Shown here: positions 28,383-38,200 of the stretch, piece after piece
How positions within the stretch are numbered: the stretch's first letter is position 1
How the letters are laid out: each line of letters starts with the position of its first letter
Origin: SZUA-365 sp034002405
Lineage (GTDB): Bacteria > Bacteroidota > Ignavibacteria > SZUA-365
Direction: 5' to 3'
Assembly (NCBI GenBank): GCA_034002405.1
Contig: JAVFAS010000007.1
Span: 32,252-96,251, forward strand
DNA length: 64,000 nucleotides
Notes under the pieces: generated by a model
Databases searched by the model: none
Seen by the model: the letters and a program-made list of their open reading frames with translations, nothing else
What the model was told of the DNA's origin: nothing
Made by a program: the position numbers and the translations under genes

Positions 28383-28844
28383 TCAGCGGGTTTCCGCGAC
28401 GGCACGCAGATGCTCGAGCACATACCGGGCGTCGGTCTCGTTGACCTGCGCGCTCGGCATCTTCGTCAAATACTCCTGCAACAGGCAGCGCGCGGTGTCA
28501 TCCTTCTCGAGCATGACTTCGGTGTCGAGCATCATGTTCATGATATACACCGGCGTGCGCCGTTTGAACACCGTTCCGAGTTCCGGACCGACATACCGCT
28601 CGTCGAGCTTGTGACAGGCTGAACAGACCACGTTGAAAATTTTTTCTCCCTTCTCGGCGTATTCCGCGTTGAGCTGGGCGTCCATCGACACCTCCGTGAT
28701 CTTGCCGTACGTCGCCTTGGCCGTTTCCTCCGCCGCGGCCGCCGCGGCCTGCGTGTCCTGCTGCTCCCCTCCCGAATTGCCGCACCCGCTGATGAACAGC
28801 AACACGGCTGCCACGATACCCCCGTATATCCGACGATGCTCCAT
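28383..28844 (-). CDS. Lipid-anchored c-type cytochrome, likely electron donor to NosZ
   Basis: A 153-residue protein with a lipobox FISGC (Cys21), a linker rich in Ala/Glu, and one haem site CSACH (74-78) followed by LDERYVGPELGTVF, the class I cytochrome c pattern. Met129 in LTKMPSAQ is the probable sixth ligand. As the first gene of the operon it probably hands electrons from the quinol pool to NosZ, a role given to NosC cytochromes in clade II clusters. A good AGGAG ribosome site precedes the ATG. Confidence 0.92.
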   Translation of the reverse strand: MEHRRIYGGIVAAVLLFISGCGNSGGEQQDTQAAAAAAEETAKATYGKITEVSMDAQLNAEYAEKGEKIFNVVCSACHKLDERYVGPELGTVFKRRTPVYIMNMMLDTEVMLEKDDTARCLLQEYLTKMPSAQVNETDARYVLEHLRAVAETR

Positions 28845-28905
28845 GATTATTCTCCTGTCTGGAAAAATGTGAAACGGACTGTGCCAGTGATCGGAAACCT
28901 TGAAT

Positions 28906-28923
28906 ATCGAGTTTTTACTCGAT
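28906..28923 (-). promoter_or_regulatory. Palindrome 1 upstream of the nos operon
   Basis: On the operon strand it reads ATCGAGTAAAAACTCGAT: a 7-bp perfect inverted repeat with core GAGTAAAAACTC, centred 70 bp before the cytochrome start. It shares its 12-bp core pattern (GAGWAAAAACTC) with a second palindrome 95 bp further up. The intervening TTAAAA and following TATTCA would place it in the spacer of a weak promoter, which is a guess. Confidence 0.5.
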
Positions 28924-29000
28924 TTTTAAGCGAAAAGGAACGCCGCATCCCGCGCCACGGATCGGTCAAGGTCTCGCAGGCCTGCAGCGTTTGGCTTAAT

Positions 29001-29018
29001 GTAGAGTTTTTTCTCTAC
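29001..29018 (-). promoter_or_regulatory. Palindrome 2 upstream of the nos operon
   Basis: On the operon strand it reads GTAGAGAAAAAACTCTAC: a perfect 6-bp inverted repeat with core GAGAAAAAACTC, the same pattern as palindrome 1. The two centres are exactly 95 bp apart, close to nine helical turns, so both would face the same side of the DNA. A DNA-binding regulator is a possible reading. Confidence 0.45.
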
Positions 29019-29289
29019 GTTCGCAAGATGGGGGAAGAAAAAAAATCAAATCTTTCTGAAATCGATGCCGGTCGTCTCACGGCACCCCTGTCCGGAACGC
29101 GAAGCCCAGCGGTGGTGAATCGCGCACGCTCACCACCATTCCAGACGCAACGCAGGGAGATATCTTTTTCCTGCGATGGATGCAACCCCTGCGTGCTTCC
29201 GCCGTACGCTCTGCCGTGCCTTCCATCCGCGGCATGGTGCCGCGCGCCTGAGTGGGAGGCAGCAATCACTTGAATTCTGGAGTTTTTCG

Positions 29290-29934
29290 ATGAAACGCGT
29301 TCTCTCATTCCTTGCCCTCTCCCTGGCGCTCCTCACCGCCACCGCATCGGCGCAGGAACAACACGAAACACTTTTTTCCTCGCCCGTCGAGCATGGCGGT
29401 TTTGGCGGCGTCGTCACCAAGATGACATCGATCCGCGGGGAGATGGGATTGATGGTGGGCGGCTACGGCGGCTGGCTCATCGACCATCGCTTGATGCTCG
29501 GCATGGGCGGATACGGACTGGCGAGTAGCATCCGTGCACGCAGTGAGGCCGAGCAGACCTACGCGCCGAACGGGGAACGTCTCTATGTTGAATTCGGATA
29601 TGGCGGTCTGATGCTTGAGTATATCCTCGCTCCACACCGCCTCGTGCACGTCAATGTGCAGGCACTGGTCGGCGCGGGCGGGGTCAATTATCGCGAGGAC
29701 TGGTATGACGACTTCCTCGACGACAATCCCGACCACCGGCATCATGGCCGCGTCGAGGCGCTGTTCGTCGTCGAACCGGCGGTGAATGTGGAACTCAACA
29801 TCACCGATTGGATGCGTCTCTCGGCCGGTGCGAGCTATCGCTTCGTCAATGGGATTGATGAGCTGCGTGGGATCGAGGACACGGATCTCTCCGGCGCTTC
29901 CGGACAGCTCGCGCTGAAATTCGGCGCGTTCTGA
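29290..29934 (+). CDS. Outer-membrane beta-barrel-like protein
   Basis: A 214-residue protein with a signal peptide ending near TASAQ, then alternating hydrophobic/polar strands with many Gly and aromatic residues (GLMVGGYGGWLID, GMGGYGL, FGYGGLMLEY) and a terminal Phe, as expected for a small outer-membrane barrel. The ATG at 29290 is chosen because it opens on the signal peptide. No specific family or substrate is recognised. A hairpin follows the stop. Confidence 0.8.
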   Translation: MKRVLSFLALSLALLTATASAQEQHETLFSSPVEHGGFGGVVTKMTSIRGEMGLMVGGYGGWLIDHRLMLGMGGYGLASSIRARSEAEQTYAPNGERLYVEFGYGGLMLEYILAPHRLVHVNVQALVGAGGVNYREDWYDDFLDDNPDHRHHGRVEALFVVEPAVNVELNITDWMRLSAGASYRFVNGIDELRGIEDTDLSGASGQLALKFGAF

Positions 29935-29961
29935 TTTTCTCTGGAAATCCTTCCGCTTCCG

Positions 29962-29999
29962 CGCGCATCCCTGACCGCCTCGGGGATGCGCGTCCTCTT
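29962..29999 (+). terminator. Terminator after the outer-membrane protein gene
   Basis: CGCGCATCCC (29962-29971) pairs with GGGATGCGCG (29983-29992) over an 11-base loop, followed by TCCTCTTTT. It is 28 bp after the stop. Confidence 0.75.
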
Positions 30000-30126
30000 T
30001 TCGCGACGCGGCACAGGGATGGTCTTCTCCCCGTTGCCCGTTCCGTTCCCCTTTCCGCTTCGTTATATTTCAGGGACTGGACCGTACGGTCCACCGTTCC
30101 GTCACGCAATTCGTCGGACCCTCGCC

Positions 30127-31803
30127 ATGACGCGCGTATCTCTCTTTGTTTTCTCGATCATCGTCGCGCTATGGAGCCAGACCGCGGCGGCGCAGGGCAT
30201 CTCCCGCGAGGGTCGCGATGCGCGTGGGCGCCACGTGCGAGCAACCTGGCTGCAGCCGCGCCCGCAGGGCAATGGCATCCGCGCCCTGCGTTTCGTCGAT
30301 GCGCGCACGGGATGGGCCGTGGGCGATGCCGGAACGATCCTGCACACGACGGATGGCGGACAGCACTGGCGCGCGCAGGAGAGCGGCACGATGGCGTCGC
30401 TGGCACACTGCGCGTTTTCCGATCGCGCGCGCGGATGGTCCGCCACGCAGCGGCAGGTACTGCGGACCACCGATGCCGGGACGCAATGGCACGCGATTCC
30501 CGGACCGCCGCTGCGCGGAACGCAGGACCTGTACCGCGACATCGCTGTTCCCGCGGCGGAACACATCCTGGTCGTGACGCGGCTCGGTGGAATTTTTCGC
30601 AGTACCGACAGTGGCGGATCCTGGTCGGTGGTTCATCACAGCTACGAACCCGCGCGGATATTCTTTCGCGATGCATTGCATGGCTGGGTCGCGGGTGATC
30701 ACGGCCGCGTCGCCCGGACCACCGATGGCGGTGCGACCTGGACCGATCACTATGTGGTCGTTCCCCGCCGCGCCCCGCTTCGGAATCCTTCCCTGCTGTA
30801 TTTCGCGGACTCGCTGCGCGGCTGGATCACCGCGGATACGGATCTGTACGCGACCACGGACGGTGGCAGGATGTGGGAGCTTCTTCCGGATTCCACGCGA
30901 CATGATGACCTGCACATGTCCGCCACGGGACAGCTCTGGAGTTGCGGCACGGGACTCCGCCGCAGCAGCGACGGTGGACGGACCTGGCATGCGCACCCCG
31001 GTGTTCCGCGTCTCCCGCTCGCGGCCATCACCTTCGTCGGACCGGACACGGGATGGGCGGCGGGCGCCGCGGGTGTCCTCCTGCGAAGTACCGACGGCGG
31101 TGCTACGTGGCACGGGGACGGACGGGAATCCGCGCGGCAGTATCGACGCATTCACCTGCGTTCCGACGACACTGTCTGGGTGCTCGGTGACCGCATCCAC
31201 CGCAGCGATGATGGCGGAATGCATTGGATCGACGCTCCCGACTCGGACAGCAGCATGTTCCGTGCGGCGGATTTCCTTGATCCCCGCGCCGGGACGCTCC
31301 CCGCCGGGACGCTCCCCGGCGGCATTCTTCGCATCGCCTTCCAGGATCCTGCCCACGGATACGCCATCGATGCGGATCAGATATTGTGGAGCACCACCGA
31401 TGGCGGGCGGCAATGGTCCTCGCGCACCTTTGGCCGGCCGCTGCTCGACCTGGCGGTGCCGGATTCCCGGCGCATCGTCCTTCTCGCACGGGCCACGTCC
31501 GAGGATAACGGATCATCAGCTCTTGTACTCCGCAGCAATGATCACGGCCAGACCTGGCGCGCCGTGACCATCGACGCCGCCATCGCACCCGTGGCCCTGT
31601 GTTTCACCGATGCGCGGCACGGCTGGCTGCTTGCCGACGCGGGCGCGGTCTGGACCACCGACGATGGTGGCGGCACCTGGGTCGCTCTCCCGGTCGTGAC
31701 CGGGATTCGCGGCCGTGCCATCGGGGCGGTTTCATCCGATCGCGCCTACATCGCCGGCGACGACGGTGGGATCGTGCGCATCGACATCCAGCCCCCCGAC
31801 TGA
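30127..31803 (+). CDS. Secreted Ycf48/BNR-repeat beta-propeller protein
   Basis: A 558-residue exported protein. After the signal peptide (about 1-22) there are many copies of the BNR/Asp-box pattern, S/T-T-D-G-G-x-x-W (HTTDGGQHW, STDSGGSW, TTDGGATW, RSNDHGQTW, TTDDGGGTW), each within a GWAVGxxG-type strand, as in Ycf48-like photosystem assembly factors and sialidase-like propellers. No catalytic residues of a sialidase are evident, and no T9SS tail is seen. The ATG at 30127 opens on the signal peptide. Extracellular binding or scaffold role is inferred. Confidence 0.85.
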   Translation: MTRVSLFVFSIIVALWSQTAAAQGISREGRDARGRHVRATWLQPRPQGNGIRALRFVDARTGWAVGDAGTILHTTDGGQHWRAQESGTMASLAHCAFSDRARGWSATQRQVLRTTDAGTQWHAIPGPPLRGTQDLYRDIAVPAAEHILVVTRLGGIFRSTDSGGSWSVVHHSYEPARIFFRDALHGWVAGDHGRVARTTDGGATWTDHYVVVPRRAPLRNPSLLYFADSLRGWITADTDLYATTDGGRMWELLPDSTRHDDLHMSATGQLWSCGTGLRRSSDGGRTWHAHPGVPRLPLAAITFVGPDTGWAAGAAGVLLRSTDGGATWHGDGRESARQYRRIHLRSDDTVWVLGDRIHRSDDGGMHWIDAPDSDSSMFRAADFLDPRAGTLPAGTLPGGILRIAFQDPAHGYAIDADQILWSTTDGGRQWSSRTFGRPLLDLAVPDSRRIVLLARATSEDNGSSALVLRSNDHGQTWRAVTIDAAIAPVALCFTDARHGWLLADAGAVWTTDDGGGTWVALPVVTGIRGRAIGAVSSDRAYIAGDDGGIVRIDIQPPD

Positions 31804-31905
31804 GCGCGAACCGCATCCCCGCCATCCCGCTCGCGGAATGCATCACGTGGTCGGATGGGACGCCGACACTGTGTACTTTAGACGGAACATCCGGAGTCCG
31901 ACGCC

Positions 31906-32319
31906 ATGCAACTCATCCGTTTTGGGGTCTCCCTGCCCGAGGATCTGATCCGAAAATTCGACCGGCTCATCAAGCGCAAGAAATACCCGACGCGCTCGGA
32001 GGCCATCCGCGACCTCATCCGGCGCGAGCTCGTGCAGGAGGACATCGACTCCGATCGCGTGGTGGCCGGCGTGCTGAGCCTGCTCTACGACCATCACCAC
32101 ACCGCGATTTCCGAGACGCTCAACGCCCTGCAACACGACCATCACGAATCGATCATTTCAACGACGCACGTCCATCTCGATCATGACAACTGTCTGGAAG
32201 TGATCATGCTGCACGGACGCGCGCGGGACATCAAGAAGTTTGCCGACGGCATCATCTCCATCAAGGGCGTCAAGCACGGCGGCTTGCATCTGACCTCGAC
32301 GGGGGAAGGATCGCGCTGA
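31906..32319 (+). CDS. nikR: Nickel-responsive regulator NikR
   Basis: Ribbon-helix-helix repressor that binds DNA when loaded with Ni(II). The 137-residue protein has the N-terminal RHH domain (LIRFGVSLPEDLIRKFD) and a C-terminal ACT-like metal domain with His77, His88, His90 and Cys96, matching the E. coli nickel site His76, His87, His89, Cys95 with a shift of one. It is immediately upstream of a TonB-dependent receptor whose promoter carries a NikR-like operator, so that receptor is its likely target. Confidence 0.95.
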   Translation: MQLIRFGVSLPEDLIRKFDRLIKRKKYPTRSEAIRDLIRRELVQEDIDSDRVVAGVLSLLYDHHHTAISETLNALQHDHHESIISTTHVHLDHDNCLEVIMLHGRARDIKKFADGIISIKGVKHGGLHLTSTGEGSR

Positions 32320-32356
32320 CACGCATCCACCAACAGAAGTTTCGGACCGTAACATC

Positions 32357-32385
32357 TTGGATGCCATCATGGCAGGATGTACATT
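32357..32385 (+). promoter_or_regulatory. Putative promoter of the TonB-dependent receptor gene
   Basis: -35 TTGGAT (32357-32362), 17-bp spacer, -10 TACATT (32380-32385). The -10 is the same as at the rplU promoter. The predicted start falls in the adjoining NikR-like operator. Confidence 0.6.
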
Positions 32386-32415
32386 AGTAGCACGATTGTG
32401 ATATTCGTGTTACTA
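32385..32415 (+). promoter_or_regulatory. NikR-like operator
   Basis: An 11-bp inverted repeat with one mismatch per arm pair: arms 32385-32395 and 32405-32415, 9-bp centre. The key half-sites are GTAGCAC (32387-32393) and GTGTTAC (32407-32413). Classical NikR sites have GTAnnn ends facing outward with TAC on the other side, and GTGTTAC is a half-site reported for some non-enterobacterial NikR proteins (from memory). It overlaps the predicted transcription start and lies 12 bp before the ATG, the place where a repressor would block transcription. Confidence 0.72.
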
Positions 32416-32427
32416 CTTGGATTCGCC

Positions 32428-34254
32428 ATGACCCCGCACCTTCGTCCCACGATTTTTCTCCTGCTCTTCCTGACCGCGGTTCCCACATTCGCGCAGGAGC
32501 GCGACAGCACGCTGCATTTCACCCTTCGCGATTCGGTGCTCGTGGTAGCGAGCCGCTACCGCTCCACGCTCGCGCGCGAAACCAACGCCCTGACCGTGAT
32601 TTCCGCCGATGCCATTGCGCGCACCGCCGATCATTCCCTTCTGGAAGCCGTCGCATGGGAAGTTCCGTCGGCGTTTCTGGTTGACACCCGCATGGGTGGT
32701 TTTGGCGTCGGCGCCGCGGCCACGGGCATGCTGTCGCTCCGCGGCATGGGCCGGCAGCCCAACACCGGGATCGCGGTGATGATCGACGGACACCCGGATT
32801 TCATGGGCATGTTCGGCCATCCGCTCCCCGATGTCTATGGCATGGATGATGTCGAACGCGTGGATGTACTGCTCGGTCCGGCATCGACGGTCTTCGGCGG
32901 CGGGGCCATGGGTGGCGTGGTCAACATCGTCACGCGTCCCGCCGACCGGAATCGCATGCAATTCTCCGCCGAGGCCGGGAGTTGGGACAGCTACGCCGCG
33001 ACCATGGGCGTGAGCCGCCGCTTCGGATCCCATGGCGTGCAGCTCACGGTCGGACACCGGCGCAGCGGGGGACATGTGCCGCAATCCGACTTCACCGGTT
33101 CGCGGGTACAGGCCGGGTGGGACTGGCGGATCAGTGATGTCTGGCAGCTCTCCATGCGCGGACGCTACGTGCCGTACACCTTCGATGATCCCACACGAAT
33201 GGATGATCCGGCCGGACTCGGGACCTACGGCGATATCCGCCGCGGGATGGGACAGATCGTGCTCGACAACGACTTCGGGATGCTCCGCGGCTCGACACAG
33301 CTTCACGTCAACGCCGGCCATCATGAATTCTCCGACGGATTCATTTCCGACGATCGCGCACTCGGCATCTCCACCTACCAACAGTGGCATCTCTCCGCGC
33401 GCGGCAGTCTCGCGATCGGTGGGGACGTCCTTCAATATGGCGGGCAGGCGAATGTCGACGACACCCAGCACCTGCTCTCGACCGCGGGCGCCTACGCCCT
33501 CGCGCTGTACAGTCCGCTCGACATGCTGCATCTCCGCGCGGGACTGCGCTGGCAGTATCACAGCCTCGCGCTGCACAATCTCGCGCCTTCGCTGGGCATC
33601 AGTTTCCTGCCGGTGAACGGTCTGCGCCTGTATGCGAATATTCAAAGCGGATATCGTTATCCGACATTGCAGGAACTGTATCTGTTTCCCATCTCCAACC
33701 CCGCATTGACCGAGGAGCAAAGCACCGGCTACGAAGTCGGACTCGAGTACGCGCATGCACGCGGCACGCTGCGCCTCGCGGCCTTTCGCGCGGACGTGCG
33801 CGACATGATCACGCTCGTCGTCAATCCCTTCGCCCCACCTCCATTCCGCATGCGCAACGCACGCGACGCCGAGCAGTGGGGACTGGAAGCATCACTGCGG
33901 TATCGCATTCTTCCATGGCTCCATGTCCAGACGACGTGGAATCGTCTCGATCCCGACGGCCTCACGGCCTTCAATCCCGCGCAGCAGTTGAAATACCAGG
34001 TCTTTGTCATCGCCGGACGCCTGCAGGCGATGCTCGCCGGACAGTATGTGCATGCCCTCCACGCCGGAGATGCGGAGACGCTGCGCATGCCGGACTATCA
34101 TGTGCTCGAGGCCTCGGTGGAATGGAAATTCCCGGTGATCGACGCCTTCATCCGCGTCCGCAACCTGCTCGACCGGTCGTACGCGATCCTTCCCGGGTAC
34201 CCGGCGCCCGGTGCGCATGCCGTCGTCGGACTACGCTACGCGCTCGAGCAGTGA
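32428..34254 (+). CDS. TonB-dependent outer-membrane receptor, probably for nickel
   Basis: A 608-residue outer-membrane receptor: signal peptide, plug domain (about residues 30-160, with LRGMGRQPNTGIAVMIDG and a FGGGAMGGVVNIVT block), then a 22-strand-type barrel ending near YALEQ. The plug has no long TonB-box lead. The ATG at 32428 is used because the operator and promoter lie between it and an earlier in-frame ATG at 32377. Regulation by NikR is inferred from the operator and the nikR neighbour, which suggests nickel (or a nickel chelate) uptake, as with NikR-controlled receptors in Helicobacter; iron or cobalamin remain possible. Confidence 0.88.
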   Translation: MTPHLRPTIFLLLFLTAVPTFAQERDSTLHFTLRDSVLVVASRYRSTLARETNALTVISADAIARTADHSLLEAVAWEVPSAFLVDTRMGGFGVGAAATGMLSLRGMGRQPNTGIAVMIDGHPDFMGMFGHPLPDVYGMDDVERVDVLLGPASTVFGGGAMGGVVNIVTRPADRNRMQFSAEAGSWDSYAATMGVSRRFGSHGVQLTVGHRRSGGHVPQSDFTGSRVQAGWDWRISDVWQLSMRGRYVPYTFDDPTRMDDPAGLGTYGDIRRGMGQIVLDNDFGMLRGSTQLHVNAGHHEFSDGFISDDRALGISTYQQWHLSARGSLAIGGDVLQYGGQANVDDTQHLLSTAGAYALALYSPLDMLHLRAGLRWQYHSLALHNLAPSLGISFLPVNGLRLYANIQSGYRYPTLQELYLFPISNPALTEEQSTGYEVGLEYAHARGTLRLAAFRADVRDMITLVVNPFAPPPFRMRNARDAEQWGLEASLRYRILPWLHVQTTWNRLDPDGLTAFNPAQQLKYQVFVIAGRLQAMLAGQYVHALHAGDAETLRMPDYHVLEASVEWKFPVIDAFIRVRNLLDRSYAILPGYPAPGAHAVVGLRYALEQ

Positions 34255-34464
34255 CGGACGCGTCCAGCGACTGACCGGCTCCTCCACGGACACTTCCCAC
34301 ACGCGTTCCTCCCTCTCCGCGTGCCATGGCACACGCGCGGCATCGTCGTATATAGGAAATAAGAAATTTTTTCCGCTATATGGAAACTCCAATCCCCGAG
34401 TGTCCGTATGACGTGCCTGTGTCTATCCTGAACTCACATTCATTCATCATTGTAGGAGGATCTC

Positions 34465-35160
34465 GTGAAGACGTTTCTTACCCTTGTGCTTCTCGCATTC
34501 ATCGCCGTCGCGCCGCTGCAGGCGCAGGAAGAAGGCTTCGCCGGACGGCCCATCACCTCGAATTTCGGCATGCCCACGGGCAACACGCTGCACGCCGGTG
34601 AATTCACGGTTGGCATCGGACCCGTGGAATACGGGATCACCGAAAACCTGCAGATCGGCACGAACCTGCTGCTCTTCATCTTCCAGTATTACAACGCCGA
34701 CGTGAAATTCTCCCTCATCGATACCGAGCAGCAGGCGTTGGCGCTGGGCCTTGGGGTGGGATATTTCAATCTCTCCGTCTTCGGATCGGACGTCAGCTAT
34801 ACGTCGATCTCCCCGTATGTGGCGTACAGTTTCCCGGTCGGACAGAAAACACGCATGCACCTCGGCGCGAATTACGCGAACATCAGTGGTGATGTGGATA
34901 TCGATGATGCGGATGATCTGAGCGCATCGGTCAGTGGAACGTCCGTCTCCGCCGGAATCGAACACAGCCTGTCGAACAAGACCAAGATTGTCGGCGATGC
35001 CGGATACGATGTCGAGTTCGAAGGACTGCGCGTAGGGGGCGGTGTGCTTTGGGGCTGGGAATCCTTCCGCCTGAAGCTCGGCCTGCAGTATTTCGCACCG
35101 AAGGGATATGACGGCTATGTCTTCCCGTGGGTCGGTCTCTGGTGGCGCTTCCGCGGATAA
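34465..35160 (+). CDS. Outer-membrane beta-barrel-like protein
   Basis: A 231-residue exported protein with a signal peptide ending near LQAQ, a VGIGPVEYGITENLQIGTNLL segment that repeats in porin-like barrels, and a terminal aromatic stretch (GLWWRFRG). It has a good TAGGAGG ribosome site 6 bp before the ATG. It stands alone between the receptor gene and a terminator; substrate unknown. Confidence 0.82.
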   Translation: MKTFLTLVLLAFIAVAPLQAQEEGFAGRPITSNFGMPTGNTLHAGEFTVGIGPVEYGITENLQIGTNLLLFIFQYYNADVKFSLIDTEQQALALGLGVGYFNLSVFGSDVSYTSISPYVAYSFPVGQKTRMHLGANYANISGDVDIDDADDLSASVSGTSVSAGIEHSLSNKTKIVGDAGYDVEFEGLRVGGGVLWGWESFRLKLGLQYFAPKGYDGYVFPWVGLWWRFRG

Positions 35161-35192
35161 GCGATATTCCGCATCTTTTCATCCGAAACGCA

Positions 35193-35230
35193 GAGAGGCT
35201 GCTCCGTCACTGGAGCAGCCTCTCGCTTTT
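35193..35230. terminator. Terminator between convergent genes
   Basis: A 13-bp perfect stem, GAGAGGCTGCTCC (35193-35205) with 35212-35224, 6-base loop, then GCTTTTC. It serves the forward barrel gene; the minus-strand protease stop is 36 bp away, so it may work for both. Confidence 0.88.
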
Positions 35231-35265
35231 CATGCGGCGGGGATGTCACGACCCGCGCGTCGATT

Positions 35266-38200
35266 CTACTTCATCAGCATCATGCTGCGACGCAGCAGGA
35301 CGCCATTGGCTTCGAGCACGCAGACGAATGTGCCGCTGGGGAGGCCGTTTGCATCGAAGACCACCTGATGCGTCCCGGCGTCCCGCATGCCATCGGCGAG
35401 CAGCGCCACCTCGCGCCCGAGCAGGTCATGGACCGTCAGCCGCACGGATGCCGCCTCCGGCAGGGCGAAGCGAATGCTGGTCGTGGGATTGAACGGGTTC
35501 GGATAGTTCTGCTCGAGCGTGATCGCCGCGGGCAGGGCCGCGGTCGTGGCGTCGGCTTCCTTCGGGAAATAGGCATGCGCCATCGTGAACGGTCCGGCGA
35601 TCGAGGTCAGGCCGTTGACCTGCACGAAATTCTCGAACACATTCGACACACCGCCACGATTCACCCAGACATTCACCGGCCGCTGCCAGACCGTGAGCAG
35701 CTCGGGCCTGGTGATCAGCGGCTGGGACTCGGTGTTCGTGTAGAAGAAACGCACGTCGACATTCGGGGACGGCGCATTGCTCGTCATGGTGAAATAGCGA
35801 CGGACGTGGCGGACACGGGTGATGCCCTGGGGAATGGTGCAGGGATACATGTTGACCGTGAAGCTGTTGATCGTGCCAGCATTGCTTTTCACTTCCGCGA
35901 TTTTCTGCCCGCTGCTGTTGGTGAAAATCGTCCACCCCGCGCCCACCTGCTGCGTCATCGACACCGCACCGAGCGGTTCGATCTGGATGCTCACCGTGAG
36001 AGAGAAGGGAGAATTGACCGCCGGAACACTGGTTGCGCTGTTCCATGCATTGATGGTGATCGTGCGCGCGTGGGTCCCGGTCGCAAGCTGCCGCGGATCG
36101 ACACGGAAGACAAGGTCATCACCTTCGCTGCCACTGCTGGTGAGCAGCGTGATTTCCGCCGCCGATTCCGTCGCGTTCCATTGCATCACACCGCCGCCGA
36201 AATTTCCTCCGCCGTTGTCGATGCGCACGCGACGCGTGACAATCACCGGAGCCTTGCACGCGCCGGATACCACGACATACGCGGCGGCCGGTTCGATCTC
36301 CACACGCGGAACGACAGTGAAGGTGGTATTGCAACTCGATGTATTTCCCGTCGCGTCGGCGACCGTAAGTGTGATCGCATGCGTGCCCGCACCGAGTGTC
36401 GTCCCGGGCGCGGGAGTCTGGGAGCGGACGAGCGCCGGTGGCGCCGTGCAGTTATCGGAGGCGTTGATCTGATTTCTCAGGTCCGGCAGGACGGCACTGT
36501 TCTGCGCGTCGCCTTCCACGGTTTGCGCGGTCGCGCAGGCGAGGATCCGCGGCGCCTGCGTATCCACCACGGTCACGGTCTGGAAGGCGGATGCGGTATT
36601 GCCGCCACCGTCCTTCGCCGTCCATGTGACCAGCGTCACGCCCACGGGAAAGACCGCCGGAGCGTCATGGCTGACGGTGAGATTCTGCGGACAGTTGTCG
36701 TTCGCCACCGGCTGGCCGAGATTCACGAGTGCCGCATCGATCGAACACAGTTCGGGCGAGGCCGCGATGGTGATATTCGTCGGTGCGACGATGGTTGGCG
36801 GAATGTTGTCGGTAAGACACAGCGAATGCAGCGCCGCGAGCACCGCGTTGTACGCATTAACCCGGCCGTATCCGAGTTCCGTTGACCAACTCCCGTTGGG
36901 CTGACCCGCCACGCCGTTGGTGTAGACATAGCCGCCGACTTTTTCCGTCGTGGTTTCGAGAATCACACGCGCCTGGTCGTGGGTGAGCAGAGGATTGGTC
37001 GAATAGATGAGCGCCATGACACCGGCGGTGTTCGGACACGCGCTGGAGGTGCCGTTGAACGTCGCATAGTAATCCCCGTTGATATACCCAGCCGGTCCGC
37101 TGATGTCCGTCGCGTAAATTTTCACACCGGGCGCGGCGACATCGAGACCGGTTCCGTAATCGCTGCCCCACCAGGTTTCCCCGTCGCAGGAAGACGGGCT
37201 CTTCCGCTGCTCGCACATGCTCATCGCGGCGACCGAGATGGTCGGATTGTAATTCGCCGGATACAGCAGCGAACCGTTGCCATTGCCCGCGGCAAAAATG
37301 ACCGAGGCGCCAAGCCCACCGCGTCCGAGCGTGAGCGCGTTGTTGATGGCGCTGTTGATCAGCGCGGAGGCGCCGCCACCGCCCCAGGAATTGCTCAGCA
37401 CATCGGCGTCGCCCTGGTTCCAGGCCCAGTTCAACGCATCGGCGATGATCGCGTCGGAGGTTACCCAGTACGGTCCGGAGCTGTAGGCAATGCGGATCGG
37501 AACAATCTTGCATCCGTATGCAATGCCGGCCATGCCGATCCCGTTGTTGCCGACGGCCGCCACGATACCGGCACATGCGGTCCCGTGCGCGTCATCGCCC
37601 TGCGGACCCCCACCGCTCCCGAGTCCCATCGCATCGTATCCGGGAAGCAGATTCGCCACGAGATCCGGATGATTCAAATCCACACCCTCGTCGAGAATGG
37701 CGACCTTGATCGCGGCACTCCCCGTTGTCAGGTTCCATGCATTGAACACATCGAGGTCCGCGCCGGGAGTCCCGTTATACTGCTGGGGCGTTCCGGTGTT
37801 GTTCAGTGTCCACTGCAGCGGGAGCGCGGGATCGTTCGTGTTCAGACGATGCAGCAGACGGAGGAAATCAGGCTCCGCCCAAGCGAACCGACCGCTTTCC
37901 TGCAGAAGGCGTGACAACTCGAAGGCGTTGAAGGCGGCATGCTTGTCGACCTCGAGCACGAAGACCAACGGTTCGAATCGGTACTGTTCGAGCACGCGCG
38001 CGTTGTGCTCCTTCGCGACCTGATCCAGCATGGCGCGATCATCGGCGTGGCGCAGCTTCACATGCACGCGGTCCTGGATGCCGTGCAAGGTGCCGTCCTG
38101 GAATTCAAGAAAAGCTCCGGCGTGCGCGACATCGGGGTGAACGGAAAGACGCGCGAGCAGCGAAGCGACCTCCTGCTCCGAGCGGTCCTCGCGCAGCGCC

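Larger units (their letters stand above)
28845..29289. other. Intergenic region between the nos operon and an outer-membrane protein gene
   Basis: A 445-bp divergent control region. It contains the two nos-proximal palindromes and nothing else I can identify; I see no convincing consensus promoter for the forward gene. No FNR/CRP-type TTGAT-N4-ATCAA box was found. Confidence 0.6.

Noticed and set aside
22186..28845. nosR or nosX in the nos operon
   Set aside because: No FMN-binding/ferredoxin-type NosR or NosX frame is present, which is normal for clade II clusters.
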